DNA from: CAZOZZ01 sp965262425
Lineage (GTDB): Bacteria > Acidobacteriota > Terriglobia > 20CM-2-55-15
DNA: 64,000 nt
Reading direction: 5' to 3'
Assembly: GCA_965262425.1 (NCBI GenBank)
Contig: OZ253536.1
Coordinates: 1,364,001-1,428,000, forward strand
The number at the start of each line of letters is the position of its first letter. Positions within the stretch are counted from its first letter, which is position 1. Shown here one piece after another: positions 7,879-17,051 of the stretch. The position numbers and the translations under genes were made by a program. The notes below the pieces were generated by a model. The model ran no database searches. It saw only the letters and a list, made by a program, of their open reading frames with translations, and had not been told where the DNA came from.

Positions 7879-9357
7879 CACTGCTGTCCAAATTAGCGGC
7901 AACCACGGCCAGTCGGTGTTGATTCCAATAGAGATAGATCTCCCCTGAAGGGCTGGTGAGAATCAGCCCCCCCTGCCAGCAATGGGCGACGGCCGTGTCG
8001 GATTTCAGATGCTGTCCAAAAGAGTGCGCGTGTAAGCGATGAGTTACCTCGATTCTGAAAGAGATGCTGTCCAAACTACCGGTTCCATTCCAGCGCCAAC
8101 TGCTGGGCTTGGATTTGGGCCAGCGCGGGCGGGCCTTCAAACGGGACGTCGAGCCAGGCGTTGAGATCACGATAAACGAACAACTGGTGCCGGAGCAGGG
8201 CGACCAGATTGGACAAGGACCATCCGAAGGTGGACCTCAACTGGAGGTATTTCAGCAGCAACATCGCGATCAGGGCCGTCCAGATCTGGGTCTTCACCGC
8301 ATTGGGGCTGGTCCCGAGGAACGTTTTGATCTTCAGATTCTGCTTCAGCGCCTTAAAAAACAACTCCACCGACCAACGATCCTTATAGATGGCGGCAATC
8401 GTGGTTGCACCGAAATCGAGGTGGTTGGTCAGGAAGATGATCGATTGCTCCTTCTCCGGAACCCACACCTCGACGAGCCGGAAGAAATATTCCTCACGGG
8501 CTTGGGCATGATGGGGAAAGAACACCACTTGATCTTTGAGGATGTTCCGGTTCTTCGGAACCGGCCGATCTTCGATGACTTCCACTACGGCGTTGCGTTT
8601 CAGCCGGGACACGAAGTACACCCCCTGGCGCGTCAATTCCACGAACCAGTCGTAGTCCATATAGCCGCGGTCGATCGCCAATACCGTTCCCGGCTCGAAT
8701 CGCATCTGCCGCGCCACCTTGATGTCGCTGCTCTTGCCCTCGGTGATCACGGCAAACGAAGGCAGGTAACCATCGTGATCCAGCAGCAGGTGCAGCTTGA
8801 TCGCCCCCTTGGTCCGCCGAAACTTCGCCCAGTCGAACAGCGACATCGACAGGTCGATGACGCTCGAGTCCAAGCTCATCAGTTTGTTCTTGAACCGGAA
8901 CTTCTTCCCGCCACGCTGGGCCGCCACGCCCTGACATTTCTCTAGCAACTGCCCGAACACCGTCTGATAAAGCTGCCACGGCCGGTGTCGATTAGCGTAG
9001 GACAGCGTCGATCGTTTCGGCGCTTCCTCCAACCCCAGATGTCGCAGTTTCCCTTCCACGCTCGCCAGACCGCCGCAGATCTCCCGCAGCGAATGGGCCC
9101 GTCCCAACTGGCAGAACAACATCGCGATGAACTGGCTCCAGCTCGCGAATCCACGCGCATGCCGCTGGGCCTGATGATCCTGAACCGCCTTCTCAAACTC
9201 CAGGCGCGGAAATAGTTGCAACAACTGGGAGAAAATGCTGGAAAATCGTTTCATGGTTGGGCCCTCCCCACGGATTGATTTCTCGTGTTGGAAAAACCAA
9301 TCTTACGAGGCCGGGCTCAACCTACTCAATTCCTAAAAGCTAATTTGGACAAGAGTG
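7879..9357 (-). mobile_element. IS4-type insertion sequence, 1479 bp
   Basis: The ends are inverted repeats CACTGCTGTCCAAATTAGC and CACTCTTGTCCAAATTAGC (19 bp, few mismatches), and the target was duplicated as agtccgtat (7870-7878 and 9358-9366). One transposase gene fills most of it. The motif TGCTGTCCAAA recurs inside the 3' end at about 8010 and 8065, besides the terminal copy. The element interrupts cheW. Confidence 0.88.
8076..9254 (-). CDS. IS4-family transposase
   Basis: A 392-aa DDE transposase. The first aspartate is in SLDSSVIDLSMSLFDW, the second in LAIDRGYMDYDW, and the glutamate lies in the family-typical Y-(2)-R-(3)-E-(6)-K block YKDRWSVELFFKALKQN. The frame is intact, with an N-terminal methionine at 9254 (MKRFSSIFSQLL). 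It is the only gene of the surrounding element. Confidence 0.92.
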   Translation of the reverse strand: MKRFSSIFSQLLQLFPRLEFEKAVQDHQAQRHARGFASWSQFIAMLFCQLGRAHSLREICGGLASVEGKLRHLGLEEAPKRSTLSYANRHRPWQLYQTVFGQLLEKCQGVAAQRGGKKFRFKNKLMSLDSSVIDLSMSLFDWAKFRRTKGAIKLHLLLDHDGYLPSFAVITEGKSSDIKVARQMRFEPGTVLAIDRGYMDYDWFVELTRQGVYFVSRLKRNAVVEVIEDRPVPKNRNILKDQVVFFPHHAQAREEYFFRLVEVWVPEKEQSIIFLTNHLDFGATTIAAIYKDRWSVELFFKALKQNLKIKTFLGTSPNAVKTQIWTALIAMLLLKYLQLRSTFGWSLSNLVALLRHQLFVYRDLNAWLDVPFEGPPALAQIQAQQLALEWNR

Positions 9358-9828
9358 AGTCCGTATCCACATCCGGGCCGAACGCGGGTGCGTTCTCGAT
9401 GTCTTCCTCGTTAATTTCGAGAACTTCCGATACCCTGTCGACGACGATGCCCATCTGGACACCTCGGGCCTCGACCACGATGATGCAGCTGGCTTCGATG
9501 TGACCCGACGCCATATCGAATTTCACCCTCAGATCCACCACTGGTATGATCGTCCCGCGAAGGTTGATGACGCCGCGCATAAAAACCGGCGTTCCTGGAA
9601 CCGGGGTGATCACCATCGTTCCGATGATCTCGCGCACTTTGAGGATCTCAATGCCGTACTCTTCCTGGTCGAGGAAGAAGTTGAGGAACTTTCCTCCGGC
9701 TTGTCCCGGCTTTGACGGGCTCAGCAGGGTTTCGGCGGCCGTTCGTTCAGCAGTTTGTTTGTCCATCGTTTTGCTTCGGGTGTTCGTTGTTTTTGAATTG
9801 TTTTACCGTACGCTCCTGCTTTCGGCCT

Positions 9829-11821
9829 TCAATGCAGGACCGCAACCGAATGATATGACACATCCCCGGCCAGATCAGCGATCTGGGCTGGGTCCAGGAT
9901 GAGTCCAACGCGGCCATCGCCGAGAATGGCCCCACCAGAGATCCCACGGACTTTACCGATCCCGTCGCCCAGAGATTTTGCGACCACTTGCCGCTGTCCC
10001 AGCAGCTCGTCTACGAGGAGCGCATAATTCCTGTCGCCCTCATCGACGACAACCACGAGCCCTTCGGTTGGGTCTTCGACAGCCCTCTGAATGTTGAAGA
10101 TGCGGTGGAGTCGGATCATTGGAATCGGCTTACCGCGCAGCATCACGATTTCTCCGCGCCCGGCGATGGGCGCCAGGACATCGGGCGTGGGCCGCAAATT
10201 CAGACGGATGCTGACAGTCGGAACGATATAGCGATGATCGCCAACCTTCACCAGCATTCCGTCAATAATGGCCAGGGTCAACGGCAGGTTGATCGTGAAT
10301 GTGCAGCCTTCGTTTGGCCGTGACGAAACATCAACACGGCCCCTCAGGGCCTCGACGCTTTTCTTGACCACGTCCATCCCAACACCCCGACCGGATACGT
10401 CCGTCAGCTTTCTGGCAGTCGAAAAACCGGGCTCGAATATCAGGTTGGACACTTCGTGGTCGGACATGCCTTCGCCGGATTCGATCAGCCCCTTCGACAA
10501 CGCTTTTTCGATGATCCTGTCGCGGTCCAGCCCCCTGCCGTCATCCTGAATCTCGATCATCACATTGCCGCCCGAATGGTGGGCGGCCACCCTCACGGTC
10601 GCCACCCGGGGTTTGCCGAGCCGCTCCCGTTCCTCAGGCAGCTCGATGCCATGGTCGACCGCATTTCGAATCATGTGCACGAGAGGATCGTTGAGGCCGT
10701 CGACCATTCTTCGATCGATTTCGGTGTCTTCACCCTCTGTAATGAGATGGACCACTTTGGAACTCTTGCGAGCGAGATCCCGTACTAATTCTTTTTGTCT
10801 TCCCGAAGGCGGTCTTGATCGGAACCATTCGCAGCGACATGCTCAGGTCCTGCAGCTCGCGAACGACTTTACCCGCGTGAGAAACCTTTTTCGCAAGATC
10901 ATGGCGGCCGCCAAGAACGACTGTCGGGTCTTGGGAAAGCATCGAATGGGCGATTACCATCTCGCCGATCATGTCCACGAGCCGGTCCAAATAGTCCGTG
11001 CGTACCCGAACCGACGATTCTACGACGCGCACGGCTCCAGGCGTTGCCGGCTGTGACATTCGCCGCTGCGTGCGCAACGCTTTAGCGACGTCCGTAACGG
11101 ATGCCTTCTGTGACCTGATAAGGGCCAACCCGACCGGCTCGTCACCTTTGTTCGCGATAACCGCCTCGAGCTCCTCGCGGTCAATCTTGGCCTGATGGAC
11201 CAGGATATCGCCGAGCCGGGGCAGTTCGTCGCGATCGTCGGAGAAGCAGGAAATCCCCGCAGCTTCGGGCAGTTCGTCGCGATCGTCGGAATCGCCGGAA
11301 ATCCCCGCGGCTTTCGGATCAGTGAGTCGGCGCATCAAGGCATCGTAGCCGTCGGGCCTGACCATGGCTTCGCCACCCAATGCGTCCTCGAGGGACTGGG
11401 TGAGCCGCTTGAGCATGTCCACTGACCGTAGGGCCACATCGGCGTAGCCTCCTGTCAATTGTATTTCGTGCTCCCGGACCGGGTTCAAAAACGACTCGCA
11501 CGTATGGGCCAATTTGGACATGTCGTCGAGCCCGAGGGAACCGGCCGTGCCCTTGAGGCTGTGTAAAGCACGAAAGACAGCGTCAACCGCCTGAACGTCG
11601 TCTTCGTTCGTTTCCAACGCCAACAGAGCCGTCTCGGCGTCTTCGATGTGTTCGCGACACTCGATCGCGAAATCGCCCAACAAGCCTGGATCGCTAAGAT
11701 CAATATCGAGCTCGGCGCTCGATTTCGCCGCCTCGGCGGCCGTTGGCGCCGACTCCGAGGCCGCCGGTTCGCTTGGCGTGACCGAGGGAGCTCCCGATGC
11801 GGGATCTTCCGAACCGTTCAT
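9829..11821 (-). pseudogene. cheA: Chemotaxis histidine kinase CheA, frameshifted
   Basis: CheA autophosphorylates on an Hpt histidine and feeds CheY-type regulators. Reading from the ATG at 11821: the Hpt domain has its histidine in ALHSLKGTAGSLG. A linker with a 16-residue tandem repeat follows. The dimerisation domain runs to LRMVPIKTAFGK, where the frame fails. One base away it continues as ELVRDLARKSSKVVHLITEGED, followed by the ATPase boxes DPLVHMIRNAVDHGIE and GRGVGMDVVKK and the CheW-like C-terminal domain to 9829. The break is at a run of five A (minus strand, 10792-10796); one A fewer restores the frame. It is either a true mutation or a homopolymer indel in the sequence. Confidence 0.88.
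11221..11316. repeat. 48-bp tandem repeat inside cheA
   Basis: Two head-to-tail 48-bp units (11221-11268 and 11269-11316) encode two copies of a 16-residue acidic segment ending in SDDRDELP. The unit is a multiple of three, so the frame is kept. It sits in the flexible linker after the Hpt domain. Confidence 0.85.
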
Positions 11822-11856
11822 GTCTTTATCAAACAAGATCAACCCCAATCCATCTG

Positions 11857-12426
11857 CTATTTGACGACCGTTGAGATACCTAGCAGCTCCGCGGAGAAAT
11901 CCAGTCCCTCGAGCCGCGATGTGTTTATGTTCACGACCAACTTGGGAACATTCCCCACAACGTAGACTCCGAACGAAGCCCCCTTTTCGACGATTTCTTT
12001 CGTTCCGCCGACAGACGGAATCTTCTCGCTTCGCGCCACTTCCTGGATCGACGACAGCGCTGTCTCGACGGACGGATGAATGTAGAGCAAGTTGACGCCT
12101 CTGTCGACGATCACGTCCATGAGCTGCGCGGTCGATTCGAAAACAACGACGCTGGCCTCTACCGTAAGGCCGCTTACTCCGTCCTTCCCGGCCTTTCGGA
12201 ATGCGTTTGCGATCTCGGTGCTGGTCCCGTCGTCGTTCTTGGTGATCACTGCAATATGGATTCCGCTCGCAGCGCGTTGCTTCAGGTTGCGGTCGTAGGG
12301 CAGGGCCCGCAGCAGGATCATGGTTTCTAGATCGACTGGCAGTGCGGTCTGGCCAAACGCGATGCCGGACAGCAGCAGCACTGCTACCAGTAGTGCTATG
12401 GTCCATTGTGTTTCAACGTTTCTCAT
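11857..12426 (-). CDS. YfiR-like (DUF4154) periplasmic protein
   Basis: An exported protein of 189 aa starting at the ATG at 12426. A signal peptide lies at about residues 8-27 (TIALLVAVLLLSGIAFGQT). The mature part has the YfiR/DUF4154 pattern: NLLYIHPSVETAL in the middle, KIPSVGGTKEIVEKGASFGV, and near the end PKLVVNINTSRLEGLDFSAELL. YfiR-type proteins restrain membrane-bound signalling proteins from the periplasm. Here it lies between a TonB-dependent receptor and cheA in the same direction, so it may couple outer-membrane uptake to the chemosensory kinase. That role is an inference from order. Confidence 0.68.
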   Translation of the reverse strand: MRNVETQWTIALLVAVLLLSGIAFGQTALPVDLETMILLRALPYDRNLKQRAASGIHIAVITKNDDGTSTEIANAFRKAGKDGVSGLTVEASVVVFESTAQLMDVIVDRGVNLLYIHPSVETALSSIQEVARSEKIPSVGGTKEIVEKGASFGVYVVGNVPKLVVNINTSRLEGLDFSAELLGISTVVK

Positions 12427-12554
12427 CGTATTCACTGGATTCTGTTCCCGAGTTGATTGACGTGGTTTTTGCAGAATCCGCAGGCCCCTTGTCCGGGGCC
12501 TGAAGACGTTGCTGCTAAGCACTCGAACAACTGATATGTCCATCGCCTTGAGCC
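12427..12554. other. Gap with a GC-rich hairpin
   Basis: Between the YfiR-like gene and the IS21-type element. A perfect stem CAGGCCCC/GGGGCCTG with a short loop lies at about 12480-12502. It has no T-run, so a terminator role is uncertain. Without the IS the TonB-receptor stop would be about 130 bases upstream of the YfiR-like start. Confidence 0.4.
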
Positions 12555-12632
12555 CTCAAGGGTCACCCCAAAACCGGCCAACGAAGGTCACCTCAAAACC
12601 GGCCAATGAAGGCGGCCCGGGACCAGGTTGTT

Positions 12633-13388
12633 TTACCGCGACTTGCCGTGATCGGGCAAGCCTGTTTTGGTACGCCAACTCCGTGGGCCACACTTGAGAA
12701 TGTGGCCATGATGGAGGAGGCGGTCGAGCATGGCAGTCACGGCGGCACTATCCCCTAATAGCTTCCCCCAGTCCTCGACCGGACGATTCGAAGTCAGCAG
12801 CGTGCTGGTACGTTCGTAACGTCGCATCACGATCTCGAGCAGTTGCTCGGCGGCGGTCGGGGGGAGCTTACGCATTCCCAGATCATCGATGATCAGCAGG
12901 GGCACGGTCGCGAGCGATTCCATGTGTTTCCTGCGGTTACCGTCGATAGTGGCTTCGGCGATGTCGTCGAGCAGGGCGTGGGTTTCACGATAGAGGACCC
13001 GATAGCCCTGCAGGATGGCGGCCAGACCGATCGCCTGGGCCAGATGACTCTTGCCAGTGCCGGGTGGACCGAGAAACAGCGCATCTTCGTGGCGGGCGAT
13101 GAAGGTGGCAGTAGCGAGATCGAAGACCAGACCGCGATTCATTTTCTTGTTAAAGGTGAAGTCAAAGTCCTGGAGTGTCTTCTGGGGATCGCGGAACTGG
13201 GCCTGTTTTCTGCGCCGTTCCAGCAGCCGGGTACTGCGGCGAGCCAGTTCGTCCGAGACCAGAGAGGAGATCAGGTCGATGGGAGCCATGGCTTCGGACT
13301 GTGCCTGATGGAGACGGGTTTCCAGGACTTCGGCGATGCCGCCCAGGCGGAGTTGGCGCAGCGCTTTTTGGAGTTCGATGAGGTTCAT
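12633..13388 (-). CDS. istB: IS21-family ATPase IstB
   Basis: A 251-aa AAA+ helper of transposition. It has an N-terminal helical domain, Walker A in LGPPGTGKSHLAQAIG near residue 100, Walker B in PLLIIDDLGMRKL near residue 165, and the sensor stretch TSTLLTSNRPVEDWG. Its start overlaps the istA stop by ATGA (13385-13388), the usual IS21 arrangement. The frame is intact. Confidence 0.95.
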   Translation of the reverse strand: MNLIELQKALRQLRLGGIAEVLETRLHQAQSEAMAPIDLISSLVSDELARRSTRLLERRRKQAQFRDPQKTLQDFDFTFNKKMNRGLVFDLATATFIARHEDALFLGPPGTGKSHLAQAIGLAAILQGYRVLYRETHALLDDIAEATIDGNRRKHMESLATVPLLIIDDLGMRKLPPTAAEQLLEIVMRRYERTSTLLTSNRPVEDWGKLLGDSAAVTAMLDRLLHHGHILKCGPRSWRTKTGLPDHGKSR

Positions 13389-15025
13389 TGTTGTTCTTGC
13401 TCCTGAATCTTGAGGTTGATGAGATCGCGATACTGGGTCAGTTCGCGAATGAGGGGGTCGACCTGGCGGAGAGTCAGTGGAGGCCGCCGTTCCAGATAGC
13501 GGCGGACGAAACGGTAATCATGGACGTGGAGTTCGAGTGCCGCGGCGGAGGCATCCTCGACGGCGGAGACACCGTATTTTTTGGCCAGGGAGAACAGGCC
13601 CAGGATACGGCGGATGGCCGCCTCACCCTGGCGGAGATGGATGGCTTTGGCCAGTTCGCCGATGTGATCTCCGGCACGAGCCGCCCGGGCAAGCAATTGA
13701 ACGGTGGTCACCGGCGTCGTTTTCGGATTGTCCTCGGGACGGACACGGTACCCGCCCCGTTTCTGGCCGACATGCTCGCGTAGTAGCTGATGGGTCTCTG
13801 GATCGAGGATCCGGACGTGGAGCGTATCCCACTGCACTTTGACGGCGCGTCCGATCCAGCCGGGAGGCAAACTATAATAGGCAGCCTCCACTTCCACGCA
13901 ACCGTCCAGATGGACGACGCGGTCCCCGTACTGGTAGTAGCGGAACGGTTCCACCGGCAGTGGGAGCAGTGACGGCTTCTCTTCGGCGAACATGGCGGCG
14001 ACCTGCCGTTTGGTCGTGCCGTGGATGCGCGTATCAGCCCAGCGGGTTTCCCATCGGTCCAGATGGGCCTGCGCCTCCTCCAGACTCTCGAAGCGGACTC
14101 CCTTCAGAGGGGTTTTCTTGGCGTGTCCGACACCCGACTCGACCTTCCCTTTACGATCGGGATCCCGAACCCGGCAGGGTAGGGCCACCACGTCGTAGTG
14201 AGCCAGAACATCTTTAAACAGCGGATTCAGAGTCGGATCGTAATAATCCGGATCGATCACGCCCTCGCGAAGGTTGTCCAGGACGATGCATCGGGGACTG
14301 CCCCCAAGCCGGCGAAACGCAGTCTCGTGCAGCTCGGCCCAGATTCGGGAACTGGAGCGGAACCGGAGCAGTCGGACCGATTTACGGCTGTAGCCCAACG
14401 TCATCACGAACAGCCGGGTGCGTCGGTACTTGCCCGTCTTCGGATGGCGCACCATCGGCCCATCACCGTAATCGACCTGTCCTTCTTCCCCAGGTCCGGT
14501 CTGGATGATTCCCACCGCTCCGGGCCGCTGGGATCCACGCAGTTTGCGCACGAAACGCTTCATGGACTGATAGCTGCCCGAAAAACCGTGATCCGAAACC
14601 AGATCCTGCCAGATGGACATGGCATTGCGGCCACGACTCAAACTCAGTTCGATGATCTCCCGATACGGTGCGCAGGCGCTGGCAGAGGGCGGCTCTGGGG
14701 TGGCGGGCAGATCCAGCTTGGACAGATCGAGGCTCCCAGAGTCGGTGGTCACCCCGTTGGCCGGTTTTGAAATGTCCGGCTTGGAGAGCCCCTTTATAGA
14801 GGGGTTTGTCGCCTCAAGATCGGTGGTCACCCCATTGGCCGGTTTTGACGGCGCCCGTTTCCCCCAGCCCCCGGGTGGCCGCACCGCGATCCCGGCCGCT
14901 CGCAGGTAGGACCCTGCCGTCTCCCGACGCACACCGGTCGCAGCCTCGATCCGCCGTAGCGGCCATCCGAGCCTTCCCAGTGCGATAACTTGTTGTTTCT
15001 TTTCTGTGCTCAAGACATTGCTCAT
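13385..15025 (-). CDS. istA: IS21-family transposase IstA
   Basis: A 546-aa transposase with an N-terminal helix-turn-helix (LGRLGWPLRRIEAATGVRRE). A DDE core follows, with QVDYGDGP, then CIVLDNLREGV, then DRKGKVESGVGHAKK as the glutamate block. Between the two lies a linker in which the segment KPANGVTTD occurs twice (three times in part). Those codons contain the IS's own terminal motif (core at 14757-14770 and 14835-14848). The gene is complete and followed by istB. Confidence 0.93.
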   Translation of the reverse strand: MSNVLSTEKKQQVIALGRLGWPLRRIEAATGVRRETAGSYLRAAGIAVRPPGGWGKRAPSKPANGVTTDLEATNPSIKGLSKPDISKPANGVTTDSGSLDLSKLDLPATPEPPSASACAPYREIIELSLSRGRNAMSIWQDLVSDHGFSGSYQSMKRFVRKLRGSQRPGAVGIIQTGPGEEGQVDYGDGPMVRHPKTGKYRRTRLFVMTLGYSRKSVRLLRFRSSSRIWAELHETAFRRLGGSPRCIVLDNLREGVIDPDYYDPTLNPLFKDVLAHYDVVALPCRVRDPDRKGKVESGVGHAKKTPLKGVRFESLEEAQAHLDRWETRWADTRIHGTTKRQVAAMFAEEKPSLLPLPVEPFRYYQYGDRVVHLDGCVEVEAAYYSLPPGWIGRAVKVQWDTLHVRILDPETHQLLREHVGQKRGGYRVRPEDNPKTTPVTTVQLLARAARAGDHIGELAKAIHLRQGEAAIRRILGLFSLAKKYGVSAVEDASAAALELHVHDYRFVRRYLERRPPLTLRQVDPLIRELTQYRDLINLKIQEQEQQ

Positions 15026-17051
15026 ACCGGCGGAAGCCTATTCGGCTTACCGCCGTTGTCAATGTCCCGGGCCTCAGTTCCGTTGGCCGGTTTTCAGGTG
15101 ACCCTCATTGGCCGCTTTTGGGTGACCCCCGAGGCCTTGAGCCGAGGGATATTCAATTCTCGATCGGAAATGTATAGGTAAGCTTCACTCGAAAGCTCCG
15201 CCCATCCTGTGCGATGATATTCTGCAGGTGTTCTTCGGAACCCGGGTCGCCATACTTCGTGTCAAACAAGTTGTACAGGCTGGCCGAGAGCTCCAGTCTC
15301 TTTGGAAGCTTCCGGGTGGAAATCGTCAGATTGGGAACAAGAACACTGCTCGCGTAATCGCCGGAGAGCGTTCTCCTCTTGCTCATGGACCGAACGTCAA
15401 TAGCCGCAAAGACCGATTCGTTTGCAATCGGCATGATGAGATTGAAGTGAGCCAGATGCTTCGGTGAATTAGTGAGACCTGAATGCGTATCTTCATTGCG
15501 GATGTCCGTGAATGTGTAGCTGACTCGACCCCGCAGACCCGTAGACCATTCCCGCTCGAGTTCCAGTTCAATTCCCTTGGCGCTGATCGACTCGACGTTG
15601 TTGTAGACGAGGAAATCGTCCGCGGGATCAGTCTGCTGGGTGATGAGATCTCTGATTCTGTAGTAGAAGCCGGTCGCGGACAGGCGAGTGCCATTGTTCA
15701 GATAGTGTTCGAGGACCACCTCAGAGGTTTTGTTGGTCTCAGGTCGTAGCCACGGATTTGCCTTCGCAATGTCGCTCTGGGTCCAAAAGAGTTCGTAGGC
15801 ATTGGGTGCTCGGAACGCCTGGCCGTAGAGAAGTTTCAGCGTTGTCGCTTTGAATGGGTTGCAGATCAGCCCAAGTCGGGGATTGGTCGTTCCGCCGAAG
15901 GAATCGTATCGATCATGCCGCAAGGCGACACTGAAGCTCAGCTTTTCATGCAGGGCGAATTCATCCTGGACATAGAGTGCCCAGTTCCTCCGTTCGCGTG
16001 TGTCATCCAGATACGAGAAGAAGGGATCTTCATCGTAGTTGAACTGGTCCTGGCGGAAGTCGTCGCGGTATTCAAAACCCACAGTGGTCGTGTGTTTTTC
16101 AGTGCGCTTGGTAAGTTTCAGCTCTGATCCCCACCAACCTCCCCGGGCAAAGTCCTTGTACACTACCAGGAAGGGGTCCTCATCCTCTGAATAATCGTAT
16201 ATATAGTCTCCGTCATAACCATAACGGTCGTAATAGATGCGGGACCCGAGTTCCCATTGATTGCCGAGATCGCGCTGGTACTGTAGATCCACATACCCTA
16301 CCTTTTCGAGAGTTCTAGAGCGCGGGTCATTGAATACAGTTTCAAAGGAAGCCGTGGGAATCGTCTTATCTCTTTCGCCATACAGTCCCTGCACGGTGAA
16401 ATCACCGAATTTGAGCTTGCCGAAGAATTTTTTGAACTCATCGGAATCTGCGTTTTCCGCAATGCCGTTGTTGGTTTCGGGAGCATCGAATGCCTTGTAG
16501 TACAGGCGCTCGTGTCCCCGGCTGTTAAAGGCTGAACCGGACAGCATCACTTCAAAGCCGTTTTCAAATGTCTGGCCATAACTGAGTCGGCCTTTGCCGG
16601 TGCCAAAGCTGGCCACCGAGCCCGTAGCCTGCACTCCGCTCAGATCCTTGGTAATGACGTTGATTACACCGAAAAATGCGCTGGAACCGTAAAGGGAAGA
16701 GCTGGGACCACGGATGATCTCCAACCGTTCGATGAGATCGACATCCAGGGGAAATTCGGTGCCGATCAACGCACCGCCAAAGATGTTGTCGTTGAGTCGA
16801 TGACCGTCGACGAGAAGCAGGATGCGCGCATTGTAGTCCCCCGGTCGGTTGAAACCTCGCACACCCAGAAAGCTGTAGTTCCGATCGGAGGTGACATAAA
16901 AGCCCCTCACATTTCGCAAGATGTCTGTAAGCGTGCGGTAGCCGTATTTTTCGATTTCGTCGGCTGTGACAATTGTCACCGACGACGGCGCCTCTGTTAC
17001 TTTTTGTTCGTGCCCGGAAGCCCCGTAAACAGAATCGATTCTGACCTCTAG

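Larger units (their letters stand above)
7760..9766 (-). pseudogene. cheW: Coupling protein CheW, split by an IS4-type element
   Basis: CheW links receptors to CheA. The 5' part begins at 9766 and shows a typical CheW domain: FLDQEEYGIEILKVREI, FMRGVINLRGTIIPVVDLR, and GIVVDRVSEVL. It breaks after DVDTD. The 3' part, YILGIGKSNDGVKLLLDIDKVL to the stop at 7760, continues on the far side of the insertion. Deleting 7879-9357 with one copy of the 9-bp repeat agtccgtat gives an uninterrupted frame of 173 codons, the right size for CheW. The loss affects the last beta-strands of the fold, so function is probably gone. Confidence 0.92.
12555..15133 (-). mobile_element. IS21-type insertion sequence, about 2.58 kb
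   Basis: It carries istA and istB. The 10-bp sequence gccttgagcc lies directly outside both ends (12545-12554 and 15134-15143), and the ends share CTCnnGGGTCACCC. As in other IS21 elements each end has repeated binding-site-like motifs. The core TTGGCCGGTTTTGA or close variants occur twice at the left end (about 12570 and 12593) and twice at the right end (15083 and 15108). It inserted just downstream of the TonB-receptor stop codon, so no coding sequence was hit. Confidence 0.85.

Noticed and set aside
12480..12502. Rho-independent terminator after the TonB receptor
   Set aside because: The stem is strong but there is no T-run on either side, so I list it only as a hairpin.
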